NCBI GenBank assembly: GCA_964036665.1
Contig: OZ038527.1
Coordinates: forward strand, 20,730,221-20,794,220
DNA: 64,000 nt
Direction: 5' to 3'
Source of the DNA: Gordius sp. MW1
Taxonomy: Eukaryota; Nematomorpha; Gordioida; Gordea; Gordiidae
Under the pieces are notes generated by a model. The model saw only the letters and a program-made list of their open reading frames with translations, was not told where the DNA came from and searched no databases. Position 1 is the stretch's first letter; each line of letters starts with the position of its first letter. This document shows positions 43,899 through 56,420 of the stretch, piece by piece. The position numbers were made by a program, and so were the translations under genes.

Positions 43899-46800
43899 GT
43901 TCTCAATGTATTAGAAGCAGAGATTATGCTTTTGTCATTTAACTTGACGCTTCGATTTTATGTCTTAATTCGGTTTTAGGTGTACGATGTATAGGAATTA
44001 TTGGAATTTAACGATAAATCAATACATTCATTACTTTAAGGTTAAACCATCTCTTAGTCTGTCGTCGTAGATTGGTTTTATTGCAAGCGTGATTGTAAAA
44101 ATATTGCGATGCTCACGTATTCCATGGTGGACAAAAAAGGGGTTTGGACAATATATTGGATATACAAAAAAGTATTGATCTTGTTTAGCGTTATATAAGC
44201 GTAATTACATTTGGTCATTTATCGTTTAACTACATCATAAGTTTTATCGGGGAGCGCAAAAATCAAAGAAATTCGGTAAACGTTGCTTTTAAGAACTTCT
44301 TTTTGGCATCTATAAAATGCAAACGAATTTATTGATTATTTTAAATAATTACCACCAATCCAAGAATTAAAAATCCGAGTGTCCCAATAAAAAACTAAAC
44401 ACGTATGGAGATTTACCTATTTTATTACAAAGTACAAATCTACTTTTATTTAAATATATAAAAGTTATTTCTAAGTCAAATATGTTTACAGCTTATCGAA
44501 AAAAGGGATTATATGTAATTTTTACTAAGTTAACAATTTATTTTCGAAATTTTATAATTCTTTTTGTATAATTTTCTAAATTGCCCACACTATTTCATAA
44601 CAGAATTTTAACTTAATTAACCTTATCGAGGCAGACATGACATTTAAAGTTCACTAAATATGTAGTCACTAAATACTTTCAATGAGCCTGTTTAGGTCGT
44701 TATAAAAACTTACGCTCGAGCCTGTCAAAATATTAAATTATAGGTCATGTCCCGACCGCCTAATTTTATGCAAAATCCACGCCGGGTCAGGGCCCGTACA
44801 AAAATTATTTTCTGCTTTTTTATTTTAGATTGAAAAATTGTTACCAAAATGGTTTAATAATATATATGTGTTAAAAATGCTAATAGAATCATGTAAAAAT
44901 AACAAAAAATATATTACAACTTGTAATAAGGGTAATCTGAATATTAAATTAATTCACTCATATATTGCTCCACATTATAAATGGGAGGCAATGACAGGCA
45001 GCTGTTCCCCACCCCCCCCCCCCCCTAAATTCAAATTTTTTGTGATATAAAATAACTTTTTCTTGCCCCTCCCTAAATCTTTACTGCCCCCCTCTAATTT
45101 AAGTCCTGGATACGCCAATAGGATTGTGTAGTGTTTCAATCTCGTCTAGGCCTCGAAAACATAATCTCGTCTCGTCTCGGGTGCGATTATGAGAATCTCG
45201 ATCTCATCTAGTCTTAGGAAAATCTGATCTCTAGTTAATTAACAATTAATAAAAATAACAGTCTCTATAATATGAGCAGTTTTAGAAAAAAGCACTATTG
45301 AATTTGTAAATTCTGTCTGCCACCACATAACGAAACTTTAATTAATATAAGTAGTTTAAAGTTTTGGGCATACTAATTTGTGGTTTTACTTATATTTATT
45401 AAATTCCATATTGGAACTGATTGGGACCCTTAGTTAGCATCGACAAAAAAAGTAATGCCTTTAAATCACTGTTTTAAGCTTTTTATTTTAAATATTATTA
45501 TTTGTTCCTAAAAAATTTGTTGATTTTTATTATTATTATATTGTCATAGAAACCACAAAGGTGCGTGTAGAGACTCATCATCATTATTCATAACATAAAT
45601 AATTGGTTGCAAACATTAAATTGTTGTAATATACTAATAAAAGTAGCATTGTTATCAAAAAAATATAAAAACTAAAGAAAGGTTAAGGATTACGTTAATA
45701 TTCAATCATTTATTACTTACCCTAATTTAATTTTATTACTTCATTTATTTCGATAATGCCTAATAGAAGATGAAAGCGCGAAGAATAACAATAAAATTTA
45801 GCGAAAAGTTAAACGCGAACAAAAAAATATTAATTATCAAGTACGATCATCCACGCATGACCTGCCAGCGCAGCTGGCATTAGTACGCGTATCAAAGCGA
45901 AGAGAGAGAGAGAGAGAGAGGAAGGGGGGGGGGACGCGTATGGTAAACTGTGCAGCAGCAGCAATGAGAGACTGCGTAGGAGATAACCACGACAGTTACT
46001 AAATTAGACATAAGAAATTTGAGGTTTAAATAAATTGCACGTATATAATTTCCTAACAATTACTTATACATTCAAGAAGTAAAAGATTCTCTAATAGTGT
46101 AAAACATTTACTTGTACCACTATATTTATTTATTAATAAAGCTTAGGATCATATACATTATTGATTTACAAAATCCTAATATTTAAGGAAAATTAAATAG
46201 ATTAGAATGCACCTCCCAATAATCCTACCATTATAATAAAAATGCATAATGTGATTTTTTAGCTTGAGAATTTTAGAGATATGCTATGATGAGTTCAATC
46301 AAAAATCTTGGTTGACTGATAATTGGATCTATTGTGATCTTTTCAACTAGTAAAAGATGCTCTCGAAATCAATCTTTCAACAGGCACAGAAATTAATGGG
46401 GTGCTCTTAACCATTTCAGATATATGATATGAATACTATGTTTAATTAACGATTTAAAATATCAAAACATGAGACAGGATGATGTAATTGTTGCGAAATT
46501 TGAATATGTTTTAGTAATATTTACCACTTCATAACTCATGTTTGTATGTTCATATTGTATTATTGCTAAGGATAAAAATATGTAAAATATATATTAAATA
46601 GTTATCTACAGGCCCTTAAAGGCACTCATCTTATATTGAATAAGCTAAATTTATTTAAACTTGATTGAACAATAATTAAACTTAGGTGTGTGAAATATCC
46701 AATATTAAAAAAACCCTAAGAATAATATTTTTCTTCCTAACATCCTAGATGAAATATCCAAAATAGAAATTAAATTTACTATAGATAATTCTGATGGCCT

Positions 46801-48271
46801 TAGGAAATTTTTAAGCCGAGATCTCGAATAAAAAACTCGTCTCGTCTCGTCTCGAGATCAACGACTAATTTTACAAATCTCGGTTTTTCGAGACGAGACC
46901 GAGATTTTTCTTGGGTTTATTTGATAAACATCAAATAATTATAAACATGGATATTATTAAAACAAACCTTTCTTTATATTAAATCTAATTAATTAAATAA
47001 CGAACGGGCCTTACTTGTTATAACTAGGCCCAACCCGAGCCAGATAGGTTATATTGCGGCCCGCCCAGGCCCGGCCCATTGTTTTATTCTAAAGCAGCAG
47101 CCCATCTATGCCCGGCCCGCGGACAGGCCTGTGCATGTCTCTAGTAATCACAAATAATTAATTTTAGATTTATGAATCGACAATTAAGGCGATATGATTA
47201 TAACAAATTATGGCAACGCAGTTTTTTTATTTTTTTGGTACAAATGAGTTGCATAAATACTTTTAATTTTAGAAAAAACTTATTAATCACCTCTCAACCC
47301 CAATATACTAATGGAAAATTGATTTTAACGCTGCCTTTAATTATATAAGTCATCCCTTGATTAAGATTATAAATACTTGGGAGATTTGAAAAGTTATAAA
47401 ACAGACAAAATAAACTAATACATTTATAAGAGTGTGTTTGCATAAAGACAGTAAGGGTTACCTTCAGTAGGAAAAATTAACCTATTGCTCTTCTGACATA
47501 ATTACAATTTTAACATAGCCAACTAAAATTTCAAGTACTATTAAAAATATACTTTTAACGCGCAAATTTTAGTGTATGCACCTAAATAAGGGGTAATAAT
47601 AACAAATTTATAAATTAAAACCTCTAAAATGGCTCATCATAATGTTATTAAAACATTTAAGTACCCACCAAAGACGTAAAATGACAGAAATTTAATATGT
47701 TTCACTGGATTACAAAATTGAAATTAAAAATTTATTAAAGAACCTTCATTGACTTCAATCTCTTTTTTGAATTCAATGCTATGCTTTAAGAAAATTTTAA
47801 ATTTACATATTCGAATTTTCTAAGGCAGCGTGAAATATTAAATGCAATAAGGCGAAGCGTTTTATTTTAGTTATTTCAGGATTACAACAAATTAAAATGC
47901 AGTGAGATTATTTTTTATTATTTGCTTGCTTTTTTTAGAGCAATATGTAAAAAAATATAGATACGTTGCGTAATGTTGCTAATGAGGAAGATAGCCATTG
48001 TGTATTCTAGCTACTTATAAGGTTAAAGCAGGTAGGAAATTTGCCAAATCTTGATAAGATGACAGGCTTAAAACCCATTTCGACGTCAATAAATCTTAGA
48101 TCGAACTTATAACATAAATTGCATAGCTTTTAAAACCAATGCGGTGTGTGGGACAAAGTTAAAGTTCTACTGCTAGCGTCTTAATATTTCGTTTTAAAGA
48201 GTTTATGAAACATTTGCAACGATAGAAATTTATATTAAATTTTAAATAGGAGCCAAAATTATTTTGATTAA
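43899..48271. other. Intergenic stretch with repeat fragments; no supported gene
   Basis: It holds pieces of several families: GGCCCG-type repeats at 44690-44800 and 46995-47145; one end of a G/C-run MITE at 45006-45117 (poly-C then GTCCTGGATACGCC); CTCGTCTCG-rich stretches at 45148-45240 and 46815-46915; and an ACGCGT plus GAGAGA block at 45840-45965 like block B of the 10343 module. The 5' UTR and promoter of the TARP-like gene should lie just above 43898. Open frames found here are short and motif-free. Confidence 0.45.
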
Positions 48272-48298
48272 AAATTTGAAAAAGTCTTTTACTTACCC

Positions 48299-48365
48299 GG
48301 ACTAAGGGAATAACAAGGGAAGAATGAGTAAAAATGCTGTATGAATACAATAATTATAAACATCA
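48299..48365 (-). other. Possible first exon with signal-peptide-like start and GTAAGT donor
   Basis: Minus-strand ATG at 48365 reads MFIIIVFIQHFYSFFPCYSL and then Ser-Pro, reaching a strong donor CCGG|GTAAGT. It lies immediately downstream of the secreted 8-Cys gene in the same orientation, so it could be the start of a related small secreted protein. No convincing second exon was found below it. This may be chance. Confidence 0.2.
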
Positions 48366-48667
48366 AATTCTTTAAATCATCCAACTACAATTACTTAAAT
48401 TGACTTTTTTTTAGATAAACATAGTAAAAAACATCATGGCTCTCAATTGTAGAACAAATTAATCAATCTTGCGTCTAGATTAACAATCAATGTGTAAGTG
48501 TTACAATTTATATATTTATACCATACATATTCACTTTAGGGACTTATTAGTTGATGTAAATGAATTGAGTTTATTTAATAATCACCATAAAGAAAGAATA
48601 ACATTTAAGACATTTTTAAAAAGACCCGATATAATTAAACAATTACCAGACCTTCATAAAATCTCAT

Positions 48668-49040
48668 TTAATCATTTATTTCGTCATCGTAATCAATAGA
48701 TTTTCTGTTCTTTCGTGTGCAATTAACAATGTTGTCCTTCACATCAACCCAGCGATATTTGCATCGATCACAATAAGGTTGGCATCTAACACCTTTATCT
48801 TTACAAGAATATATGGAACAAGCTTTAAATAGACAGCTATATTTAAGTGAGCCATCACCGCAATGGGTAGTGTTACCTTCAATACCTTAAAATAAATTTA
48901 TTAATAAAAAAATCAATTTAAATTTTAAAGGCGACAATTAATGATTTTGGTTTACTAATTAGGCCAGTATGTATGCTATAGTTCCAAACTAATCCAAAGA
49001 CTAGAGCTAAAATTACCAAGGAGATAAAAGTTTGCTTCAT
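48668..49040 (-). CDS. Small secreted cysteine-rich protein, family unknown
   Basis: Two exons: 49040-48956 (85 nt) and 48885-48668 (218 nt), phase 1, joined by a 70-nt intron with donor A|GTAAAC and acceptor TTTTAAG. The product is 100 aa. It starts MKQTFISLVILALVFGLVW, a clear signal peptide (cleavage probably near residues 20-24). The mature part has eight cysteines at residues 37, 46, 51, 56, 63, 67, 70 and 84, spacing C-x8-C-x4-C-x4-C-x6-C-x3-C-x2-C-x13-C, and ends in an acidic DYDDEIND tail. Two N-glycosylation sequons (NTT, NCT) are present. Eight cysteines suggest four disulfides and an extracellular role. I do not recognise the family, so no function is assigned. Frame, splice sites and Cys density all support a real gene. 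Confidence 0.7.
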
Positions 49041-50805
49041 GCTTAATATATGTGAGAAAATATAATAATTACGCTATATATATGCTTCGAATTAAATTAA
49101 AAAAAAGTAAAGATATGAAAAGTGAAAATACCGGTTTAATAATTATCGAAACATTACAACTACTTCCTCATTTTTACACGTTATAATTTTCAACATTGAA
49201 TCAGGGGAACAAACTAAGATATGAATTGTGTTCAGTTTTTAAAATTGCTATGCAATTCTACATAATGACTGTAATTAAAAAAAATTAGATTACATGGATA
49301 GTTTTCCTTCTATTTATACTTTATTATTAATCACAATAAATATACTTATATTATGATATACGTTAAGCTTAACCTTAAAAAAGGCTGATTTTGTTTGCCT
49401 TTGGTTTCATTACAAATAGACCATTTATTTTTGATATTTGTAATAATTTATTTATTAATTTGGTCTCTCATCTGTCAGTCATTTTTTATTAAACAATCTT
49501 TTATCCAAGTTTATGAATCTAGTCATTTTTTATTTTATTGTTTATAAAAGAGTAAGCTTAATGAATAAAAGTATTTGGTTACACAGGTTAACCATCGCTG
49601 TCATGAACTTTAAATTAACAATCTATATATGAAATATATATTGCTAAAGACTTAATAACCCAACTTTGACAAATGAATCTTTTAAAATTGTCATACTTTA
49701 AATAATAGCGATAATATTTTATTTGATATACCAAAGATAAGTTGCAAAATAACACTAGTCGACAAATAATGGTCTTGTGTAATCAACCGGGAAACGGTCA
49801 ACATATTCTGGTAGAGTTATTTGTAGTGAACACAAATATGTTTTAAGTTTTTTTCCTATACGTCAGGTTTTTGAAATATTTCGATTCAAAGTTGCGAAAA
49901 TGACCGTTTTTGGCCCTTTTTGACGCTTTAAAGGGCGAAATTGAATAGCTTAAACTTTTTTTTAACCTTTAAGTGTAAACCAACTTAGGGTAAAACATTG
50001 AGAAATGATTTTTCCCTCTATTTTTTACTTTTTAATACATATCAAAAATGCAATTAGTACCTATGCGAAATCGCGGCATCCTTTGAGCCTCCCTCCCTCT
50101 CTATCTAATTGGGTTATATGCCTATATTACACTATACCCTTAGTGCATGTAAATGATTGATGATGAGCGGTGGGTGCAATAGTAGCGGCTTAATACGAGC
50201 TATTACTATAGTAGAGTTTGATATATTAAATGCTAGGAAAATTATTGTTCTCTTTAACATTAAATAAATCCGAAAATGCAGGTCAGTTTATAAAATGCCT
50301 TTGAATCATTGCTTAGCCGGTGTTAGTGAAAAGCTTCTTTTTGTATATTTCCACTTGTGATTTACCATTAAAGGATAAAGAAGCCCTTCTAATTTATTAG
50401 TTTAAATATGGAATCAATATTTATGATCCGAATTTTGTTGTGAAATTTTTTATTTAATTTTGGCTAAGCCGATGAGCAGTTGTAAAACATTTTTTCCTAC
50501 ATTTCTCTCAATATTTATTCTTTAGTTTAAACTAATCTTTCTTATTTTTTATCAAGTTTTATCTTACTAAATTTCTCCCTTTATAGCCATAATTTAGTTT
50601 CTCTATATTTCATACCATCATCTGTTTGTTAAAAGATTTTGCCTTTAAGGTTGTATTAAACTTCGTCATTATTACATCTTATTGTTTCGTTCTGTATGCC
50701 CTCCTTTTGCATTTATTGATAGATATTAAAGGCTATTATTACCTTTTCACTATAGCCCATGTTAGAGCTATGTATAATGACTAAATATGTTACTTCAGTC
50801 TTGAG
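49041..50805. other. No gene seen
   Basis: AT-rich intergenic sequence. One TTGCTATGCAATT copy occurs near 49245. No supported exon. Confidence 0.4.
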
Positions 50806-51046
50806 CAGGCGCGTAGCCAGGATTTTCTCCGGGGGGGGGAATTTGTAAAAAAAAATTTATAACATATTTATCTCAACATCAAAATTATAAAATCTGGTAT
50901 ACATAAAGAAAGTCATTCATAGCAATTAATAAGTGTCTTACTTGGTCAGTTACGTTGCACAACTATAAAAAATAAACTTTAGATCTAAAATAATTTTTCT
51001 TCCGAGGGGGAATTTCCCGCTTTGCCCCCCGTCATTTACGCCACTG
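50806..51046. mobile_element. 241-bp hAT-type MITE with asymmetric ends
   Basis: Left end CAGGCGCGTAGCCAGG, right end CATTTACGCCACTG. GTCTTGAG and GTCTTAAG flank it (50798-50805 and 51047-51054), an 8-bp target duplication with one change. A G run lies inside the left end and GCCCCCC inside the right. It is the simple form of the composite at 26037-28426. Confidence 0.92.
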
Positions 51047-52964
51047 GTCTTAAGGAACATTCTTGTCATAACCTAGTTAAATTCTTAAAACTAAGTCAAC
51101 CACCCACCTTGATGAATATTTAAAAAAGACACTATTTTTGAAGAGCCCATTTATCTATCAAAAGCAATTCGTAACGCAAATTTGCGTGGGTTAAATTTTA
51201 ATAATCACACCTTTTTTGCTTTATTAATTTTTTGGGACATTCCTCTGTCGTGTCTACCTTTGACATACAGCATTATACAGAAGTATTTAGTAAATATGGC
51301 TTGAAATTGGTAAATCCAGTGTTAATGGCAATACCATTTATTGTACCACTAAACTCTATTAGATTTTTTATGCACTTTATACCCAGCTTAGGACCCACAA
51401 ATATAATTTTGACATCCTGCTAAAAATTATAAGCTAGTCACTTGAGGGACTCTATCAGCTTTAAAAAAGCAACAAAGTACATGAAAAGATTTGCCTTTTT
51501 TCTTAATTTCTCTTCTGACATTGTTCAAGGTTTCTGATATTGGGCCTTCCGAAAATTCAAATAGGTTATCTAAAATTTAACTAAAATCTATAGTCGTTTT
51601 TCAATTGTCATGCATATTCCTATTTTTAAGAAGTGTTATTTAAGAGCCGTTTTCGTTTGTAATTATATCCTCAGTAAAATTTACAATCGTGAAAATCGGT
51701 ATAATTTAAATTTAGAGATTCAACTCGTTTTCAAGTTATTGAAGAGGTGGGCTAGGATTTGAACCCTAATTCTCCTAGCGTTAAACCGTAACATTGGTAT
51801 GTTATCTAGCTTAAATGCACTATTTGACTTCCACTTGCGAGATCCCGCTGGTTAAATCCCCCGATTTGAAACATTGCCCTGAAGGCCCAACCATCGGTCC
51901 TATTCGCTTGATTTATTACTGCAATAGTTGTATCATTTGTAAGAATATTCCTCTTCTGTTGATTAATAAATCAGCTCTCTTATTTTTGTACATAACTGCC
52001 ACTTCTCACTGTATCATCATTTCATGATCGAAATTTATATGTTAATTAATGTTTTAAGCCTCCTAATCACACCTTAAAAGTTATAGATGGAGAAAAGTAA
52101 TTATAACACATATTACTATATATGAATACAATTAATATACAATATCAAAATTGTTGCGAGAGGTTTAGAAGCAAAATTATGAGTATTTAAATTTAAATTA
52201 GTCGCTACAGATAGATTTTAGGGTTCTAAACGGAGTGTTGTACTCGATTTAAAGGTTTTTTGGCCAGTTAACTTGGCAACTATAGTTGATTATAAACGGC
52301 ATGGAGTCGACTTTATCTTAAAAGTAGGGTGCAGTACATGGGCATAGCAAGGAGGTAGCAGGGAGGAATGACTGCCTGTCTAAATCCAAGTTTTTTTTTT
52401 AATTTTAATATTTATAAGGTTAAAATTTCGAAAAATTTTATTTTGTCATTCCCCAAATCATTATTGCCGCCCTTTAAATCCAATCTTAATTACGTTCATG
52501 ATGAGTAGGTTATGGTGGTTAAAGACAGGGTAATAGAATATATGAATGGTTGGAGATAAGACTGTAGATTTGGTTAGAGAATATTTAAGCTTGATTTAGG
52601 GATGTTGGTTTGTTTGCTATTGCTACAATGGCAAGAAGTTGTAAGTGAAGTAAAATAGCTCTAATCGTCCATTGGTGTGCTGTATGTCGTGGTTCTAATG
52701 TTGTGAGATGTTAAAAAGTAAAATAGTTAACATAAATCAGTCGTCACAAATGCCTATTACAGAATATATATTAATGTTGTTAATAATATTACTTTTTTAA
52801 TAAAATAATATTTATATTAAAATAATAATTTACTCCAAATAATAACATATATATAATATTATTTAGAAAATTTCAATATTAGAACTTTTTTTGGAGTCAC
52901 TGATATTGAAAAGTATTCCTTGAGAGAGATTATTGTATCTTTAAAACCACGTTTTCATTGTAAT
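51047..52964. other. No supported gene; degenerate MITE at 52337-52500
   Basis: 52337 begins CATGGGCATAGCAAGGAGG and 52500 ends AATTACGTTCATG, a diverged pair of the G/C-run MITE ends without a clear target duplication. Open frames at 51232-51423 and 51815-52027 show no motif. At 51748-51800 a TAGGATTTGAACCCTAATTC stretch looks like a tRNA T-arm but does not fold into a tRNA. The OST48 promoter should lie just before 52965. Confidence 0.4.
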
Positions 52965-55006
52965 ATGTTACAATATATATTTTCTATATTAGTTTTTATA
53001 CCTGTAGCCTTATCGCTTCAAGGCAATAAAATATGCGTTTTATTGGATAATCTTTATACCAGGGATTTATATTCTCAATTTTTCGGCCTACTTAATGGTT
53101 AGGATAAAAATTGTATATTAACAAATTTTATAGATAGAGGTTATGAATTGACTTATAATGCTGCAGATGATTCAAGCCTTACATTACATCAGTATAAAAA
53201 TTATACATGTAACCATTTAATTTTGTTTGCTCCTACTGTTGAAGGTGACATAAACTTGTTTGAAACTAAGTCTTTTAGAATTTGGAGGTCAAATTAATAA
53301 TGAAGCTATAAAAGATTTTATTGATAATGGTGGAAATGTATTGGTTGCAGCTAACTCAGATATAGGTAATTAGGCTTTTAGCTCTTATCTAATTTTATAT
53401 TGTCTTAATAGGTGATCCTATCAGGGAACTTGCAATAGATTGTGGCCTTGAATATGATGAAGCTGGAACCTCTGTAATTGATCATTTTCATTATGATGCC
53501 AATGATAAGGGAAAAGTACATCAGTTATCTTGTTATATTCACATTAATTTTAGCATACTCTTATATGGGAAGATCCGAAAAATATAGTAGCTTCTAAAGT
53601 CATTACAGGGAATGTTGATAAACCAATTCTATACCAAGGAGTTGGGTATGTACACTTTTGTATATTTAATATGTCAATAGATTAACTAAAAATCCAGACA
53701 ACCAGTTGATTTTTGATATCCTCACTGTTGACTCTACAGCCTTTTCATTTTCACCAGATGCTAAGACTGTTAATCATTATCCTCATGCTTTGGGTAAAGA
53801 TATGCTTTTAGTGGCTGCACTGCAAGCCAGGAATAATGCTAGAGTTTTATTTACTGGATCAATTGATATGTTTTCCAATATGTTTTTTGATTCACCTGTC
53901 AAAGATGCCCTCACTGGAAAATTGTAATATATTTAATTTTGTAAATTTATGTCATTATTAGTTATGAAAAGTCTGGAAATAAAAACTTTGCAGAAGCTTT
54001 ATCTAAATGGGTTTTTAAGGAAACTGGAGTTTTGCGAGGGGGAAAAGTAGAGCACCACAAAAAAAATTCAAAAGAAACTCCACAAGCATATACAATTATG
54101 GATGATGTGGTATTTTATCAGTTTATAAACTATTAAACCAACTTGATTTTAACAAAAGTCATTTAGCATTTTATATTTTTACAGCTATATACCATTAACA
54201 TTGAAACTTTGGATTCTAAAGGCCATTGGGTTCCCTACATTGCTGATGACATCCAGCTCGAGTTTTTTAGGGTAGATCCATTTATACGCACAACTTTGGT
54301 GCCCAAAGGTAAGGTTTTAAAAGATAGAATATTTTAAGTTGCCTTAAATATACTTTGTAGTTTTCAATAAATTTATCCCTTTTACGTTGGTTTTAACTTA
54401 ATTATATCAATTGAACTTTAAGATAGCCAAACTGGTCAATAATAAATTTTAAATTGTATTTTTAGGTGGGAAATATGTGGCCGAACTGAAACTTCCAGAT
54501 GTTTATGGAGTATTCCAATTTAAGATAGATTACAAGAAGGAGGGTTACACATATCTTGCATCAGTCAATCAGGTTAGTGTAAGGATTTGGGATCTGCTGA
54601 ACAAAGAGTTTAATTTTTATTCAACAATCTTTTATTTGTAATGTATACGTCTTTAATCAACACCAGAATATCTACTCTTTTCACCATTAAATTTATTATT
54701 AATATTGATTTTTATTTGGGACAGTACCAAGTTTAAATGATACAAATTATTAATTAATTAGTAAATTTTTTTACGTTTTCTCAATTTTTCATACACTATA
54801 AATTAAAAATTCCATTAAATAAAATTGTTGTGTCTTTAATTTTGCTTTAGGTATCAGTCAGACCATTCGAGCACACACAGTATGAGCGCTTTATAACCTC
54901 AGCTTATCCCTATTACGCCGGGGCATTTACCATGATGGCCATGCTATTTTTATTTGTCTTTATGGTGCTGTACGATCAAGATGAGAAGAAAAGCAAATCG
55001 GAATAA
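52965..55006 (+). CDS. Ddost: OST48 (DDOST), oligosaccharyltransferase 48-kDa subunit
   Basis: Ten exons: 52965-53097, 53134-53244, 53279-53365, 53412-53515, 53554-53645, 53681-53923, 53962-54109, 54185-54308, 54466-54572 and 54851-55006. They total 1305 nt and 434 aa, frame kept at all nine GT/AG junctions. A signal peptide ([17 protein letters not shown]) is followed by [19 protein letters not shown]. Family landmarks follow in order: [88 protein letters not shown] and [22 protein letters not shown]-terminal membrane helix and a lysine-rich cytosolic tail end the protein. OST48 is a non-catalytic subunit of the ER complex that transfers N-glycans to nascent proteins. Six introns are only 34-46 nt. 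AATAAA occurs near 55039. The start is the first in-frame ATG before the signal peptide. Confidence 0.96.
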
Positions 55007-55152
55007 ATGATACTCCTTTTATTTTTGTTATAAATCTACAATAAATATGTCTCGACAACATCAATATGTGACTGTGATTTGTATAAAATCGATTAATATA
55101 TTAAATTTTTCAAGTAGCAATGTGTAGTTTACTTTTTTCATTATAAGATATG
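55007..55152 (+). other. OST48 3' UTR region
   Basis: AATAAA overlaps the stop codon at 55001-55006 and recurs in CTACAATAAATATG near 55039, a likely polyadenylation signal. The mRNA probably ends within this stretch. Confidence 0.4.
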
Positions 55153-55324
55153 CATAGGCGTAGGTAGGATTGGAATTAAAGGGGGGGGCAATAATGATTT
55201 AGGAAGAGGCAAAATAATAATCTTTTGAAATTTAAGCCATAATTATGTTAAATTATTTTTCAATTTTTTTTGGATATAGAGGAGGGCAGCTGCCCCTCCC
55301 TGCCTCCCACTGGCTACGCCCATG
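55153..55324. mobile_element. 172-bp hAT-type MITE with G/C runs
   Basis: Ends are CATAGGCGTAGGTAGG and CTGGCTACGCCCATG, with a G run inside the left end and CTGCCCCTCCC inside the right. Flanks AAGATATG and AAGATTAG match at 6 of 8 bases. Confidence 0.75.
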
Positions 55325-55481
55325 AAGATTAGTCTTATTAACTGCCAGGACTCCTATGTAGTTTGTAACTCATTATAAACCTTGTAAAAATGCCTATAAA
55401 TTTAAAGGATATAAAATTTTTTTAATAATACTCTTTTGCACTCTTTATTGTCTTGTTTATTGCTTGTGGTAACTTGCAAAG

Positions 55482-56099
55482 GGCCGCCCGAAGCCCGGCC
55501 CTGCCTAATCGGGTTTTGGGCCGGGCTATGGCAGAATTTGATAAAATAATCGGGCTAGGGTCGGGCCTGATGTGGCGGCGACCCGAGGCCCGAATTGAAC
55601 TAAAGCAAACTAATCTTTTATTAAATATGATTTAAATAAACTCAACTCAAAATAATTATCTTCCCACTGCAAACTTTAACTTTTTCCCCCTGCCCATTAT
55701 AATATAATAGACCTGAATTGCAAATCTTATTTTAGTATTTAAATAGATTAGTAGCTGTTACAACTTTAGAAATAAGATAAGTAAATATTTCAAAAAGTTT
55801 TTATTTAAAACTGAAATATATTTTATAATGTTGATTTTAGTTGTGAATGATTAGCTGAATAAATTGTAACGAGTGAAAATGGATTTTTTATTTCAAACTT
55901 TTCCTAGTTTTAAATTAAGAGTAATTAATCTAATGCATTTTATATTTAAATGATGAAATAATTTTAATAAATATAATTTTTCACAAATTTTATTTAAAAA
56001 ATCGGGTCGGGCCAAAAAAAACCATTTGGGCCGGGCTCGGGCAAAATAAAAATTGAGAAATCGGGTTTGGGCCGAAAAGACTTCATTTTGTATGGCTTT
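55482..56099. mobile_element. GGCCCG-rich element flanked by a 10-bp direct repeat
   Basis: ACTTGCAAAG occurs at 55472-55481 and 56100-56109, a likely target duplication. Both ends carry GGGCCGGGCT / CGGGTCGGGCC motifs while the middle is AT-rich. The extreme ends are not clearly inverted. A short ORF through the left GC-rich part is not a gene. Confidence 0.6.
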
Positions 56100-56152
56100 A
56101 CTTGCAAAGCAGTATCGTTTGTTTTGATCTTAATTTAAATTTAACGCGGGTT

Positions 56153-56311
56153 ATGAAGGTATTGATGGAATATTCGTGTTTCTTAATAGCGCTAAGTATT
56201 TTACGTCTTGCTTTTGCTCCGTATTCACTAAAAAGTGTAAATGGATTAGTAAATTCAAATTTACAAACTCATTCAAAGAACCTTAGATTGAAAAATTGCA
56301 TTTTAGATTAA
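56153..56311 (+). other. Possible small secreted-peptide ORF
   Basis: 52 codons from ATG at 56153. MKVLMEYSCFLIALSILRLA followed by FAPYS is a good signal-peptide shape, followed by a 30-residue tail without cysteine pairs (one Cys). On the opposite strand a TTTTTAG acceptor precedes another open stretch (EYGAKARRKILSAIKKHEYS), so at most one of the two is real. Neither is recognised. Confidence 0.2.
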
Positions 56312-56420
56312 ATTTATGAACAAAAATAAATATATTTGCTTACCAAGGCTAGTGTTGTGAAGGGCACGCCCTACGGTCTGTTGAAGTGGCCTTGTAGTCA
56401 TAATAAAAATAGCCACACAA

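Noticed and set aside
51743..51815. tRNA-like sequence with a B-box (GGTTCAAATCC on the minus strand)
   Set aside because: The T-stem has mismatches and no matching acceptor stem or D-arm could be found, so it is at most a tRNA-derived fragment.
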